Assembly: GCA_031976395.1 (NCBI GenBank)
Contig: DALYLJ010000063.1
Coordinates: 1-16,354, forward strand
Direction: 5' to 3'
DNA from: UBA11164 sp002420085
GTDB lineage: Bacteria; Pseudomonadota; Gammaproteobacteria; Xanthomonadales; Xanthomonadaceae
DNA: 16,354 bases
Shown here: piece after piece, positions 1-6,912 of the stretch
How the letters are laid out: each line of letters begins with the position of its first letter
How positions within the stretch are numbered: position 1 is the stretch's first letter
Position numbers and translations under genes: made by a program
The notes under the pieces: generated by a model
Database searches by the model: none
Told to the model about the DNA's origin: nothing
What the model saw: only the letters and a program-made list of their open reading frames with translations

Positions 1-2
1 CC

Positions 3-98
3 GAGCAGGGGGCGCTCTGGCAGCACAGCATCGGCATCGACGGCGGCGAGCCCGCCCGACATCCGATCCTGCCGGTTCCACGCGACTGCGCGACCTGA
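3..98 (+). CDS. 3' end of an unidentified gene, possibly a TOMM leader-peptide-binding (E1-like/RRE) protein
   Basis: An open frame enters from the left edge and stops with TGA at 96-98; about 31 codons are visible. Third positions are almost all G or C, as in the real genes here, so it is probably coding. The final residues read RHPILPVPRDCAT. Cyclodehydratase partner proteins (SagC/E1-like, leader-peptide-binding) that accompany azoline-forming YcaO enzymes commonly end with a His followed by hydrophobics, a Pro-Arg-Cys and a last Cys. This tail resembles that pattern but lacks the second Cys. The next gene starts 117 bases downstream. The reading as a TOMM partner is inference from a short tail and from the YcaO gene nearby; with so little sequence it could be unrelated. 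Confidence 0.45.
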   Translation, partial: EQGALWQHSIGIDGGEPARHPILPVPRDCAT

Positions 99-215
99 CA
101 CGCGGGCCGACCCAGGTTGCCGAAATCCATCCGCAGCGATCGACGACCCGCTCCGACATGCCGAACCCGTCACCTGCCTGCGATCCTCTGCCCTTCCGAA
201 CCCATTCGAGACAGC

Positions 216-791
216 ATGAATCCACCCGTCCATATTCTCGGTCTGTGCGGCAGTCTGCGACCGGGCTCATATACCCGCCAGGCAGCCACCATCGTGCTTG
301 ACGCCGCTCACGCGGAAGGCGCATCGACGGCACTTGCGAGTGATGTCGAATTGAACCTGCCGCTGTGCGACGGTCGGCCCGAGCAGGCTGCGCCCGGCGC
401 GGTAATTGCCCTGCGCGAGCGAGTGCGCCGCGCCGATGCCCTGCTGCTGGCCACGCCGGAATATTGCGGAACACTCTCGGCGGTGCTGAAGAATGCGATC
501 GAATGGATCGGACCGGAAATCCTGGCCGGCAAGATCATCGGTGTGGTTTCGGTCGCTGCCAGCACCAGCGCGGATGGCTCGATGGTCGCGCTGCGCGAGC
601 TGTGCTTGCGCGAGGGGGCCTGGGTGATCCCGGCGCGCGCCTCGGTACCGATGGCTGAACGTGTGTTCGGCCTGCCCGACGACGAATTCTCCAGCTTGGT
701 GCTCGCCCATCTGCACGCACTCGGCACAGCCCTGCCGGAAGCCGTCAATCGGATCGACCGGAACTGCACGAGTCGGGGCAGTCGATCATGA
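216..791 (+). CDS. NAD(P)H-dependent FMN reductase-like flavoprotein
   Basis: A 191-residue flavodoxin-fold protein of the NADPH_dep_FMN_red family, which reduces flavins or quinones with NAD(P)H in the cytosol. Seen: the FMN-phosphate loop GSLRPGSYTRQA at about residues 12-23 directly after the first beta strand, and the family motif PEYCGTLSAVLKNAIEW at about 81-97, with the Tyr and LKNA-E-W residues that contact the flavin. The ATG at 216 is chosen because it puts the loop at the usual distance from the N-terminus; an upstream TTG extension at 117 adds sequence unlike the family. Its stop overlaps the start of the YcaO gene (ATGA at 788-791), so the two are translationally coupled. Azole-forming RiPP clusters often need an FMN-dependent dehydrogenase, usually of the SagB nitroreductase fold; this protein might supply reduced flavin or replace that activity, but this is inference. 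Confidence 0.85.
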   Translation: MNPPVHILGLCGSLRPGSYTRQAATIVLDAAHAEGASTALASDVELNLPLCDGRPEQAAPGAVIALRERVRRADALLLATPEYCGTLSAVLKNAIEWIGPEILAGKIIGVVSVAASTSADGSMVALRELCLREGAWVIPARASVPMAERVFGLPDDEFSSLVLAHLHALGTALPEAVNRIDRNCTSRGSRS

Positions 792-2230
792 ACAGCATCG
801 ATGCAGGCCATGCTGCACCCGTTGCCGATACCCCAACCGGTCTGACCCCGATCAGCATCGAACCGGTCGATTACGATCTGCTGTGCGACCCGCGCTACGG
901 CATCGTCAAGGTGCTGGTGACCCAGCCGACCAGCGATGACCTTCCCCAGGCGCTGATCGGCGTGCTCGCCCACGTCACCGATTCGGCTCGGTTGGGCACC
1001 TGGCAGGGTGACCGGATCGCCTTTGGCTCGGCGTTCGAGGATTTCGACCGCGCCCGTGCGGCCGCTATCGGCGAAGCGATGGAGCGCTACTGCGGCAATT
1101 ACATCCCGCGCGGTCTGGAGCGCGCCTCCCATGCCGACCTGGTCCGCCAGGGGCGTGATGCGATCGATCCAACCTCACTGATCCTGTATGCCGAGCAGCA
1201 ATACGCCACGCCGGGGTTTCCGTTCGTACCCTTCACCCGCGATTTGCCGGTGCTGTGGGTCGAAGGCCAGGACATGTACACCGGGGCGACTGTTATGGTT
1301 CCGGCTTCCCAGGTCTACATCAACTACCACATCGGCGCCCTCGGACACGAGCCGCAGACTCATTTCGTGATGTATTCCGGGATCGCTGCCGGCCGGGGTC
1401 GCGGCGATGCCGAGCGGGCGGCGCTGGAGGAGTTGATCGAGCGCGATGCCACGATGATCTGGTGGCTCAGTGGCAGTCCCTGCCAGGGCATCGATCTGAA
1501 TGCCCTGCCTGAGCTGTCCCGTCTGCTGGAATCGCCGAATGGCACTGCCGATGTCGATTACCACGTGATCCGGATTCCGAGCCTGTTCGCGGCACCGGTG
1601 ATCGGAGCCCTGTGCCACGATCGCCGCAACCAGACCGTCTCGCTCGGTGTTGCCTGTCGGGCCGATCCGCTTGCGGCCGCACGCAAGGCCCTGATCGAGG
1701 CGGCCCAGCTCCGTGGCTTCGCACTCGGCCTGCTCGATCCGGAAGGCAGTGTCTGGACGGCGATGGCGCGCGGCTACCTCGACCCTGGCGTGTACATGCC
1801 ATACCGCGCCGATCGCTGCTATCGCCAGTCGTTCGCCGCCGACTACCACGACATCACCGACCTCGGCTCGCAGAGCCAGTTCTACCTCGACCCATCGACC
1901 CATCATCATGTCGAACGCATCCTGCGACCGGCGCAGTCGATCGCGCTCGCCGATCTGCCCAGGATCAACGGCGACAGCCGTGCCGGCATCCTGCGGCAAC
2001 TCCACAGCCATGGCTTTCGGGCGATCTCGGTGGATGTGACGACACCCGATGTCGCGCTGTCGGGGATGCGAGTGGTCCGGGTGATCGTGCCCGGCCTGTA
2101 TCCGAATGCCCCGGCCGCATTTCCGTTTCTGGGCGGGCGTCGGCTCTACCAGGAACCGGCCGCGCTCGGCTGGCTGCCGGACACCGTGCAGCCCGAGCAG
2201 GTCGTCCGCGCGCCCTTGCCGCACAGTTGA
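788..2230 (+). CDS. YcaO-domain protein, candidate azoline-forming RiPP cyclodehydratase (TOMM D-type)
   Basis: A 480-residue YcaO-superfamily protein. YcaO enzymes use ATP to activate backbone amides, most often to turn Cys, Ser or Thr of a precursor peptide into azolines. Seen: the first ATP/Mg motif, EAMER at residues 96-100 preceded by FGSAFED; the second, ALEELIERD at 212-220, followed by a TMIWW stretch typical of RiPP-type YcaO proteins; and the third, E304-A-A-Q307. The N-terminal LLCDPRYGIVK (31-41) resembles the DP-x-x-GI opening of TOMM D proteins. The C-terminus ends APLPHS, a degenerate form of the PxPxP tail found in many cyclodehydratases. The start overlaps the flavoprotein stop by 4 bases. 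No precursor peptide is visible in the window. A thioamidation or other YcaO role is possible, because a typical TOMM cluster has further genes not seen here. Confidence 0.88.
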   Translation: MNSIDAGHAAPVADTPTGLTPISIEPVDYDLLCDPRYGIVKVLVTQPTSDDLPQALIGVLAHVTDSARLGTWQGDRIAFGSAFEDFDRARAAAIGEAMERYCGNYIPRGLERASHADLVRQGRDAIDPTSLILYAEQQYATPGFPFVPFTRDLPVLWVEGQDMYTGATVMVPASQVYINYHIGALGHEPQTHFVMYSGIAAGRGRGDAERAALEELIERDATMIWWLSGSPCQGIDLNALPELSRLLESPNGTADVDYHVIRIPSLFAAPVIGALCHDRRNQTVSLGVACRADPLAAARKALIEAAQLRGFALGLLDPEGSVWTAMARGYLDPGVYMPYRADRCYRQSFAADYHDITDLGSQSQFYLDPSTHHHVERILRPAQSIALADLPRINGDSRAGILRQLHSHGFRAISVDVTTPDVALSGMRVVRVIVPGLYPNAPAAFPFLGGRRLYQEPAALGWLPDTVQPEQVVRAPLPHS

Positions 2231-2293
2231 GGCTGCACGGACGCCATGTCCGCGAACCACCGAATCCGCAGCCACCGACGCACCCGGATTCGA

Positions 2294-2414
2294 CCCTGAT
2301 CGGATCAGGGAATCGGATATCCGGGAAATCGCCGGTGTCCGGGAATCGCCCCTCGGGAATCGCCCTGCGGTGGTTCGATCGAACTCTCCGCATGGGCATT
2401 TCCCGAACACCGGC
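2294..2414. repeat. Palindrome-rich convergent intergenic region (likely bidirectional terminator)
   Basis: The gap between the convergent YcaO and receptor genes holds nested dyads. CCCTGATC-g-GATCAGGG (2294-2310) is an 8-base perfect inverted repeat. CGGATATCCG (2314-2323) and GTTCGATCGAAC (2373-2384) are perfect palindromes. The segment 2331-2351 pairs with 2394-2414 with 18 of 21 positions complementary. GGGAATCGCCC occurs at 2341-2351 and 2355-2365, with a variant GGGAAATCGCC at 2323-2333. No T-run follows any stem, so a classic intrinsic terminator is not proven. The position after two convergent stops suggests transcription ends here in both directions. Confidence 0.5.
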
Positions 2415-2448
2415 AAGAACAGCGAACGATCGCTTAGCAAACGATCGC

Positions 2449-4497
2449 TCAGTAGGTCCAGGTCGCTCCGAGCAGCACCTGGAGCGGCGCGCCGAGTTGA
2501 CCGACTCCACCGAGGCCATTGGCGACGTAGTCGTTGTCGAACAGGTTCTCGGCCGCCACGTGCAGCCTCAGTCGATCGTTGACCTGGTAGGCGACCGAGG
2601 CGTCGATGACCGTGTGCGACGACAACCGGGTTTCATTGCTGGCGTCCTGGAAGCGGGGTCCAAGATGACGGCCACGCACGGTCACATCCCAGTTCGCATC
2701 ACGCCAGGACAGGGCGGCCGAGCCGAAATGCCGGGGCACACCTTCGTTGCGGTTACCGATCAGACTGGGGTCGTCGAGGTTGTCGATGATCTCGGCATCG
2801 GTGTAGGTGTAGCCGAAATCGAACTGCCAGTGGCTGTCGATGGCGAGACTGTTGATCAACTCGATGCCACGACTGCGCACTTCGCCGATGTTCGCGTTGA
2901 GCAGGGTGAATGGCCGGAAGGCCACGACCACACCACCGACCAGGTTGTCGATGTCATTGCGGAACAGATTGATCTGCGAGGTCAGCGGACCAACCCGCAG
3001 GTCGAGCCCGATCTCGCCGCCGGACAGGGTTTCCGGTTCGAGTTGCGGGTTTGGCAGACCGACGAAGGTCGATGTACCGAAGCGCCGGTACAGTTCAGCC
3101 AGGGTCGGCGCCCGGAAGCCGCGATACCAGGCACTGCGGATCGCGACACCATCGGCAAGCTGGTAGCGGGCGGCGAGACGCGGGTTGAAGCGGTCGAAAT
3201 CGTTGTCCTCGAAGCGGGTTTCCACGCCATCGGTGACGATCCGACCGGCGCTGATCCGATAGTCGTCATAGCGCACGGTGGCCAGCAGTTCGATGGCCTC
3301 GATCGGGCGATAGCTCAACTCGCCGAAAATGCCCAACGAACGCTGCTGGCCACGGGCATCCTGATCGAGAAACCGGCTGCCATCGGCGCGAAAGATGGTC
3401 TGTTGGTCCTCACCTTCGATCCGACGGAAATCGATCCCGACCGCCACGCTCGGCACGGCGGCACTGAGCCGGCCTGACCAGACCAGGGATGCACCGAGAT
3501 CCTCGGCAGGCGTGGCATGGCGGTTGGAGACGAATTCGGCATCGCGCGAGCCGAACACGCTCAGGCTGGTATTGTCGGTGTCGAACTGCTCGTCGAGCAG
3601 GAAGACGCTGGCTTGCAGGCGTTGATCATCGGCCAGGGCGGCATCCAGACCGATGGTCAGATCGGCGGTGCGAGTGTGGCTGACGCTCAGTTCGGTGGCA
3701 CCGTCGCGGTTCTGGTTGAGATAGTTGCCACGGGCGTAAAGCAGAACCTCGGGACTGGCTTCGTACTCCAAGCGGATCGAGGCGCTCGATAGCGCTGAAC
3801 CGGCCTTGCGATCGATCGCGCCGCGTTGTTCGCGGACCACCGGAATGTAGCCATCGGTATCGAAGCGATCGAAGCTCAGTCCGGCACGTAGGCCATCGGC
3901 CAGTGAACCGGCTGCGAAGGCGCCGGCCTCGTAGGTGGCATCGGTGCCGCCGCGACCGGTCAACTCGAAACGCGCCTGATCGTCGATCCGGCGCGTCACG
4001 ATATTGATCGTGCCGCCCATGGCATAGGCACCGAACACACTGGAACTGGCACCGCGAATGATCTCGATCCGTTCGATGTTGTGCTTGGGAACCCGGTTCC
4101 AGAAAACATTGCCGAAGTAGGCGCCGTTCATCGGTACACCATCGAGCAGAACCAGGGTGCGGGTGCCATTGTCGCCCAGCCCCAGGCCACGCATCGACAC
4201 GCTCGGATTGGCCGGAAAACCGATCGTGCTGTTCAGGTCCGGCAACTGGATGCCGACGACGGTTCGCAGCAGTTCATCGAGTGTCCGTCCCGGTGAGGAC
4301 TCGATCGCTTGCCGGTCGATGATGGTGACGCTCAGCGGCAAGCGCTCGCTGTCGCGCGGACCGGCACGGCTGGCGCTGACCACGATCGCATCCAGCCGTT
4401 CGGCCGGGTCATCCGGCTCGGCCGAGCGGGCCGGTTCGGCCGGGACCGCCAATCCTGCGATCAGCAGGCAACCGACGGCGTGTTTGATGTGCTCCAT
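2449..4497 (-). CDS. TonB-dependent outer-membrane receptor, substrate unknown
   Basis: A 682-residue TonB-dependent receptor. The ATG at 4497 is preceded by a strong GGGGGGAGA ribosome site, and the product starts with a signal peptide (hydrophobic core LLIAGLAVPA, likely cut near residue 26, after PARSA). A TonB-box-like LDAIVVSA lies at about 35-42. The plug domain (about 50-160) shows SVSMRGLG, LVLLDGVPMN and IERIEIIRGASSSVFGA followed by GGTINIVT, all standard plug motifs. The C-terminal half is beta-barrel, with AENLFDNDY near the end and a terminal aromatic Tyr. Length fits the siderophore/cobalamin receptor class. It sits downstream of, and in the same direction as, the Crp-like regulator, and shares an upstream site with it. 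Import of a metal complex, or of a peptide made by the neighbouring YcaO operon, is possible, but nothing in the sequence fixes the ligand. Confidence 0.93.
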   Translation of the reverse strand: MEHIKHAVGCLLIAGLAVPAEPARSAEPDDPAERLDAIVVSASRAGPRDSERLPLSVTIIDRQAIESSPGRTLDELLRTVVGIQLPDLNSTIGFPANPSVSMRGLGLGDNGTRTLVLLDGVPMNGAYFGNVFWNRVPKHNIERIEIIRGASSSVFGAYAMGGTINIVTRRIDDQARFELTGRGGTDATYEAGAFAAGSLADGLRAGLSFDRFDTDGYIPVVREQRGAIDRKAGSALSSASIRLEYEASPEVLLYARGNYLNQNRDGATELSVSHTRTADLTIGLDAALADDQRLQASVFLLDEQFDTDNTSLSVFGSRDAEFVSNRHATPAEDLGASLVWSGRLSAAVPSVAVGIDFRRIEGEDQQTIFRADGSRFLDQDARGQQRSLGIFGELSYRPIEAIELLATVRYDDYRISAGRIVTDGVETRFEDNDFDRFNPRLAARYQLADGVAIRSAWYRGFRAPTLAELYRRFGTSTFVGLPNPQLEPETLSGGEIGLDLRVGPLTSQINLFRNDIDNLVGGVVVAFRPFTLLNANIGEVRSRGIELINSLAIDSHWQFDFGYTYTDAEIIDNLDDPSLIGNRNEGVPRHFGSAALSWRDANWDVTVRGRHLGPRFQDASNETRLSSHTVIDASVAYQVNDRLRLHVAAENLFDNDYVANGLGGVGQLGAPLQVLLGATWTY

Positions 4498-4597
4498 TGC
4501 TGCTCTCCCCCCTGTTCGATGAATTGCGGTCGCACGATGGCCATGGCAACCTGCCCATGACCGGCGGGCCAAGATGCTGGCACGCGACGTTCGGATT

Positions 4598-4620
4598 GGC
4601 GATATGGCAAATCGCCGCAC
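4598..4620 (-). promoter_or_regulatory. Conserved 23-base site upstream of the TonB-dependent receptor
   Basis: Read on the minus strand, this site matches the one at 5907-5929 at 18 of 23 positions, including an uninterrupted GGCGATTTGCC. Both lie upstream of, and in the same orientation to, a minus-strand gene (here about 100 bases before the receptor ATG). The site is also a dyad: GGCGAT at 4598-4603 and ATCGCC at 4611-4616. A binding site for the neighbouring Crp-like regulator is the simplest reading, by inference. Confidence 0.55.
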
Positions 4621-4680
4621 TGAACGAGCACCGAGAACCATCCCCGTCGCTGCGGCGCATGAAACTCGATGACCTGGAAG

Positions 4681-4721
4681 CGATATCGGGACAAATCGAT
4701 ATCGGAACCGATATCGGGACA
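4681..4721. repeat. Three phased CGATATCG palindromes between regulator and receptor genes
   Basis: The perfect 8-base palindrome CGATATCG occurs at 4681-4688, 4697-4704 and 4709-4716. The outer copies lie in an exact 13-base direct repeat, CGATATCGGGACA (4681-4693 and 4709-4721). The cluster lies after the regulator stop (4789) and about 180 bases before the receptor start. It may be an operator array or part of a transcript-end structure; there is no T-run. Confidence 0.5.
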
Positions 4722-4788
4722 TCCGGCCAAGGGCAGCCAGGGCTGATCAGCGCGCGTCGATCGGACCGGCGTGCCCGCTCCCGGCTGA

Positions 4789-5757
4789 TCAGCCCGACCT
4801 GCCATCAGCGCGTGCTTCGCGATCGAGCAGGCAGTAGCGGTTTGCGCCACCGGCGCTGCGAACGATGACAATGCGTTCGGATCGGCGCAGCAGGCACAGC
4901 ACCCGGGTGACCGTGCTCCGGGTGGCACCGACGGCGGCCGCCAGTTGCGCGTGGGTGAGCCGCAGGTCGATCAGGGTGCCGCGGGGATGGCGTCGCCCCA
5001 CCTGCTGGGCCAGACTGTGCAGCAGCGACAGGATTCGATCCTCGACGAAGGCTTCGGCACGAATCCGTGCCCAACGCTCCATCGATGCGATGCGTGCCCG
5101 CAGCGCAGCCTGGTATTCCGAATGGTGACTGGCCCGATGGCCTGGGATCACCAGCAGGCTACCTGCGGTATGACCGATCTGGGCCGCGTCCACCACCGAC
5201 CGTTCGGACTCGCAGATCACGGCTTCGCCAGGCCCGATGAAACCCAGCAGGAACTGTCTGCCTTCGGCATCGACGCCTTCCAGCGCCAACAGTCCGTTGC
5301 GGACGACGGCGACTTGGCCTTCGCGGATTCGGACCTGCTCACCCGCACGAAACACCCGTTGCTCGCGCTCGGGATGGACCGGACTGGCCAGGTTCGATCG
5401 AAGCCGATCCAGCACCCGACGGACGGCGCTCAGCATCTGATTCGAGGACGCAGCGGCATCGAGCATGGCCGCAGCACCCAGTTCGATGCCACGACTGTGC
5501 AAGCGGGTATCGTGTGCCGGACTGACCCCGATCCACGCTCGGGCATGCAGCGGACAGGTCCGTGCAGCGGCTTCGAGTCCTCCGATATCCGCTGTCTCGA
5601 CCAGGATCAGGTCAATCTCGGCACCCGGCCGCAGGTGTGATCGAATCGGGTCGAGACCGACGAGATCGGCAACCAGCACAGCCATGCCGATGGGTTCCGC
5701 AGCAAGCACAACCAGCCACTCCGACGCGGCGGCAACTCCAATGACCACGACCAGCAT
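4789..5757 (-). CDS. Crp/Fnr-family regulator fused to a degenerate receiver domain
   Basis: A 322-residue DNA-binding regulator. The start at 5757 follows a strong AAGAAGGA ribosome site. Residues 1-118 have the alternating strand/helix pattern of a response-regulator receiver: IDLILVE (48-54) aligns with the third strand, with Glu54 where the phospho-accepting Asp normally sits. The acidic pair after strand 1 is missing, and the conserved Lys after strand 5 is Ala (GAAAMLDAA, 94-102). Residues about 130-215 look like a cyclic-nucleotide-binding beta-roll, but GPGEAVICESERSVVDAA does not keep the normal phosphate-binding cassette. A winged helix-turn-helix follows (about 267-312; recognition helix TRSTVTRVL). 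It therefore probably senses neither phosphorylation nor cAMP in the classical way. It lies upstream of the receptor gene, and both have the same 23-base upstream site, suggesting autoregulation and control of the receptor. Confidence 0.8.
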   Translation of the reverse strand: MLVVVIGVAAASEWLVVLAAEPIGMAVLVADLVGLDPIRSHLRPGAEIDLILVETADIGGLEAAARTCPLHARAWIGVSPAHDTRLHSRGIELGAAAMLDAAASSNQMLSAVRRVLDRLRSNLASPVHPEREQRVFRAGEQVRIREGQVAVVRNGLLALEGVDAEGRQFLLGFIGPGEAVICESERSVVDAAQIGHTAGSLLVIPGHRASHHSEYQAALRARIASMERWARIRAEAFVEDRILSLLHSLAQQVGRRHPRGTLIDLRLTHAQLAAAVGATRSTVTRVLCLLRRSERIVIVRSAGGANRYCLLDREARADGRSG

Positions 5758-5882
5758 CAACGATCCTTCTTCCTGTCGGCGACACAGCCCGTTCGACCGG
5801 GTAGCTTCCGACCCGGACGCAGCAGCACACTGCGATCGAAGCCACGCCAGCCGGATCCGGATCGATGTGCTGTACGGGATGC

Positions 5883-5911
5883 AGGCTAGCCGGCAGCGGT
5901 GTGGTCGCCAA
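5883..5911 (-). promoter_or_regulatory. Possible promoter of the Crp-like regulator gene
   Basis: On the minus strand TTGGCG (5911-5906), then 17 bases, then TAGCCT (5888-5883) is a moderate sigma-70 match (4/6 and 3/6). The -35 hexamer overlaps the conserved 23-base site, which would suit autorepression or class II activation. The leader to the ATG would be about 120 bases. Hexamers of this quality occur by chance. Confidence 0.3.
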
Positions 5912-5929
5912 TGCGGCAAATCGCCACAC
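5907..5929 (-). promoter_or_regulatory. Conserved 23-base site upstream of the Crp-like regulator
   Basis: This is the partner of the site at 4598-4620, with 18 of 23 bases identical on the minus strand, including GGCGATTTGCC. It is enclosed in a further dyad, GGTGTGG (5898-5904) and CCACACC (5924-5930). It lies about 150 bases before the regulator start and overlaps the candidate -35 element. It probably mediates autoregulation, by inference. Confidence 0.55.
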
Positions 5930-5982
5930 CGGAGACCGCAGGTCTGCTCGTGTTCGGCCCGTATGTCAGCTCTGCGGGATGG

Positions 5983-5996
5983 CTCTGGCGCCAGAG
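5983..5996. terminator. 14-base perfect palindrome after nlpD
   Basis: CTCTGGCGCCAGAG is a perfect palindrome 20 bases past the nlpD stop codon (6016). It could form a short hairpin at the end of the surE-pcm-yqaA-nlpD transcript. No U-tract follows, so a terminator role is only suggested. Confidence 0.35.
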
Positions 5997-6015
5997 TCTG
6001 GGCGCGGCGTGTGGC

Positions 6016-6912
6016 TCAGCGGCGAGGCAACAGCGGGATGGGATCGACCGGCTTGCCGTTGCGACGGATCTCGAAGTGCAGCATGTCGCGACTGGCACCG
6101 GTACGGCCCATCTCGGCGATCGTCTGTCCGGCTTTCACCGCCTCGCCCTCGACCACCAGACGACGACGATTGTGGCCATAGGCCGAGAGCCACTCGTCGC
6201 TGTGTTTGACGATCACCAGTTCGCCGAAGCCGACCAGACCCGAACCGGAATACACCACGACTCCATCGGCACTGGCCCGCACCGGCTGACCAGCCGTCCC
6301 GGCGATGTCCAGCCCCTGTCGAGTCTGGTCACCGCTGACGAAGCGACCGATGATCTGGCCGTCGGTCGGCCAGCGCCAGGCAATGGCACCCACTGGGCGC
6401 GGCACGGGGGCACTTGGGTTGCTGGCCGGTGGCGGCTGGCTGACGGTCTGCGGCGGGGGGGTCGGCCGTGGCGCCGGCTGTTGCGGTGCCGGCCGTTGTG
6501 GTGCCGGCCGTTGCGGCGCCGTCTGCGGTCGGGCCGGTGGTGGCGGCCGCGTCGTCGAGGAGGATCCGGCCCTGGGCGGCGGCCGACCGGCGGCAGTCGG
6601 GGATCGGCCATTGTCGGGGTGCAGTCGCAGAACCTGGCCCGGATAGATCGTGTACGGAGCGGGGATCCGGTTCCAACGTGCCAGATCGCGATAGTCGAGA
6701 CCGTGCCGGAAGGCGATGCCGTACAGGGTATCGCCGCGGATCACCCGGTAACTGGCGGCATTCGGCAGCGCCGGAGTCTGCGAGCCGACCGGTGGCGAGC
6801 GATCGCGTTGCACGACATTGGCACGACCACAGGCCGAAACCGCGATGGCCAAGGCTAGCGTGAGCCCGACCAGCCGCGTGGCTGCCGCCAAGCCGCCCGC
6901 AGACGCGATCAC
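6016..6912 (-). CDS. nlpD: NlpD-like lipoprotein: LysM plus degenerate M23 (LytM) domain
   Basis: A 298-residue lipoprotein. The GTG start at 6912 overlaps the yqaA stop (GTGA) and gives a signal peptide ending in lipobox VSAC with Cys28. A LysM domain follows (YRVIRGDTLYGIAFRHG onwards, about 55-98), then a Pro/Gln/Arg-rich linker with repeated PAPQ units, then a C-terminal M23 domain (about 195-295). In the M23 domain the zinc His of HxGxD is replaced (TRQGLDIAG), and the first His of the HxH motif is Met (DMLHFEIR). The enzyme site is therefore incomplete. E. coli NlpD is likewise a non-catalytic LytM factor that activates amidase AmiC at the division septum; the same role fits here. It is the last gene of surE-pcm-yqaA-nlpD, an order known in gammaproteobacteria. 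No rpoS follows within the window. Confidence 0.9.
   Translation of the reverse strand: MIASAGGLAAATRLVGLTLALAIAVSACGRANVVQRDRSPPVGSQTPALPNAASYRVIRGDTLYGIAFRHGLDYRDLARWNRIPAPYTIYPGQVLRLHPDNGRSPTAAGRPPPRAGSSSTTRPPPPARPQTAPQRPAPQRPAPQQPAPRPTPPPQTVSQPPPASNPSAPVPRPVGAIAWRWPTDGQIIGRFVSGDQTRQGLDIAGTAGQPVRASADGVVVYSGSGLVGFGELVIVKHSDEWLSAYGHNRRRLVVEGEAVKAGQTIAEMGRTGASRDMLHFEIRRNGKPVDPIPLLPRR

Noticed and set aside
117..215. N-terminal extension of the flavoprotein from a TTG at 117
   Set aside because: The extra residues have no family similarity; the ATG at 216 places the FMN loop correctly.
157..215. Possible RiPP precursor peptide start at ATG 157
   Set aside because: The frame runs into the flavoprotein gene out of phase, has no leader/core character and few Cys/Ser/Thr clusters; not supportable.
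1612..3477. 621-codon plus-strand open frame across the end of the YcaO gene and the receptor gene
   Set aside because: It runs antisense or out of frame to two well-supported genes and has no recognisable motif; long chance frames are common at this GC content.
4498..4722. 75-codon N-terminal extension of the receptor
   Set aside because: It is Arg-rich and unlike a signal peptide; the ATG at 4497 has a strong ribosome site and a proper signal sequence.
4497..4868. Plus-strand open frame between the receptor and regulator as a precursor-peptide gene
   Set aside because: It overlaps the end of the regulator gene and the palindrome cluster, and has no ribosome site or core-like composition.
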